DNA of 6,459 bases from PVC group bacterium (GTDB lineage Bacteria > Verrucomicrobiota > Kiritimatiellia > CAIKKV01 > PXCX01), in the NCBI GenBank assembly GCA_003567575.1, contig PWZG01000270.1:1-6459 (forward strand), in the 5' to 3' direction. Every line of letters starts with the position of its first letter. Positions within the stretch are counted from its first letter, which is position 1. Under the pieces are notes generated by a model that was given only the letters and a program-made list of their open reading frames with translations, was not told the origin of the DNA and did not search any database. Shown piece by piece: positions 6,317-6,459 of this stretch. The position numbers and the translations under genes were made by a program.

Positions 6317-6340
6317 TTTCTTGATTTCCTGAGTTCCTGA
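6317..6340 (+). repeat. Degenerate octamer tandem repeat
   Basis: Three consecutive 8-base units read TTTCTTGA, TTTCCTGA and GTTCCTGA. This is a second simple repeat in non-coding DNA, with a different period from the heptamer at 3313-3340, and it lies just inside the second copy of the mobile element. Confidence 0.55.
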
Positions 6341-6365
6341 TTCCCCCCCGCTTCCCGACGCTGCA

Positions 6366-6459
6366 TTACTAATCGTCTCAGCATTGACGCTACATAGCCC
6401 TCTGATAACGGCGGGGGACCGCCGTCTCCAAAATATGGAGCCGGCCGCCTGCACGCCCG
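6366..6459. mobile_element. Second copy of the MITE-like element, cut by the window edge
   Basis: It begins TTACTAATCGTCTCA, matching 3630-3644 at 14 of 15 bases, followed by ATTG as in the opposite end of the complete copy. Its middle (about 6381-6405) diverges. From AACGGCGG onward it again matches: one hairpin unit (6417-6443, stem identical, loop AAATA) and the tail GCCGCCTGC-CGCCCG with one change. Only one unit is present, against two in the complete copy. Its right end lies beyond the window. It has the same orientation as the copy at 3635-3798, so the two form direct repeats around the DUF4838 gene. Confidence 0.7.

Overview
The window looks like a piece of a GC-rich bacterial chromosome from the Planctomycetota-Verrucomicrobiota-Chlamydiota (PVC) side of the tree. 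A Kiritimatiellota, Lentisphaerota or Verrucomicrobiota member is most likely. This is inferred from gene content: a DUF4838 glycosidase-like protein, a signal-less Asp-box (sialidase-like) propeller, a large glycine-rich secreted protein opening with a 'TYTWTG...ANW' motif, and many small intergenic repeats. No marker gene is present, so the phylum is not proven.

Every gene I can support is on the minus strand, so transcription runs from high to low coordinates. In that order: (1) 6459-6366, a truncated copy of a hairpin-rich repeat element; (2) 6365-6219, a leader with an octamer repeat, a small hairpin and a Shine-Dalgarno site; (3) 6218-3801, an exported 805-residue DUF4838 protein with a C-terminal galactose-binding-like domain; (4) 3798-3635, a complete second copy of the repeat element with terminal inverted repeats, inside a 9-bp direct repeat that contains the DUF4838 stop codon; (5) 3629-3405, an orphan C-terminal piece of a glycoside hydrolase of the GH43 type; (6) 3404-3094, a non-coding gap with a heptamer repeat and a weak promoter candidate; (7) 3093-1672, a 473-residue Asp-box propeller protein; (8) 1671-1565, a short gap with a hairpin, a good sigma70-type promoter and a strong ribosome binding site; (9) 1564 to the window edge, the first 521 residues of a secreted glycine-rich repeat protein.

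The genes suggest glycan handling: an exported DUF4838 hydrolase candidate, the remains of a GH43-type enzyme, a propeller of the sialidase fold, and a secreted surface or extracellular protein. They are widely spaced and at least one has its own promoter, so this looks like separate transcription units rather than a tight operon. No substrate can be named from the sequence.

The most interesting part is 3405-3805 together with 6366-6459. A non-coding, MITE-like element with conserved stems and variable loops occurs twice in the same orientation on either side of the DUF4838 gene. One copy is wedged exactly between the DUF4838 stop codon and a headless GH43 C-terminus. This suggests a gene cassette or replacement event involving the repeats.
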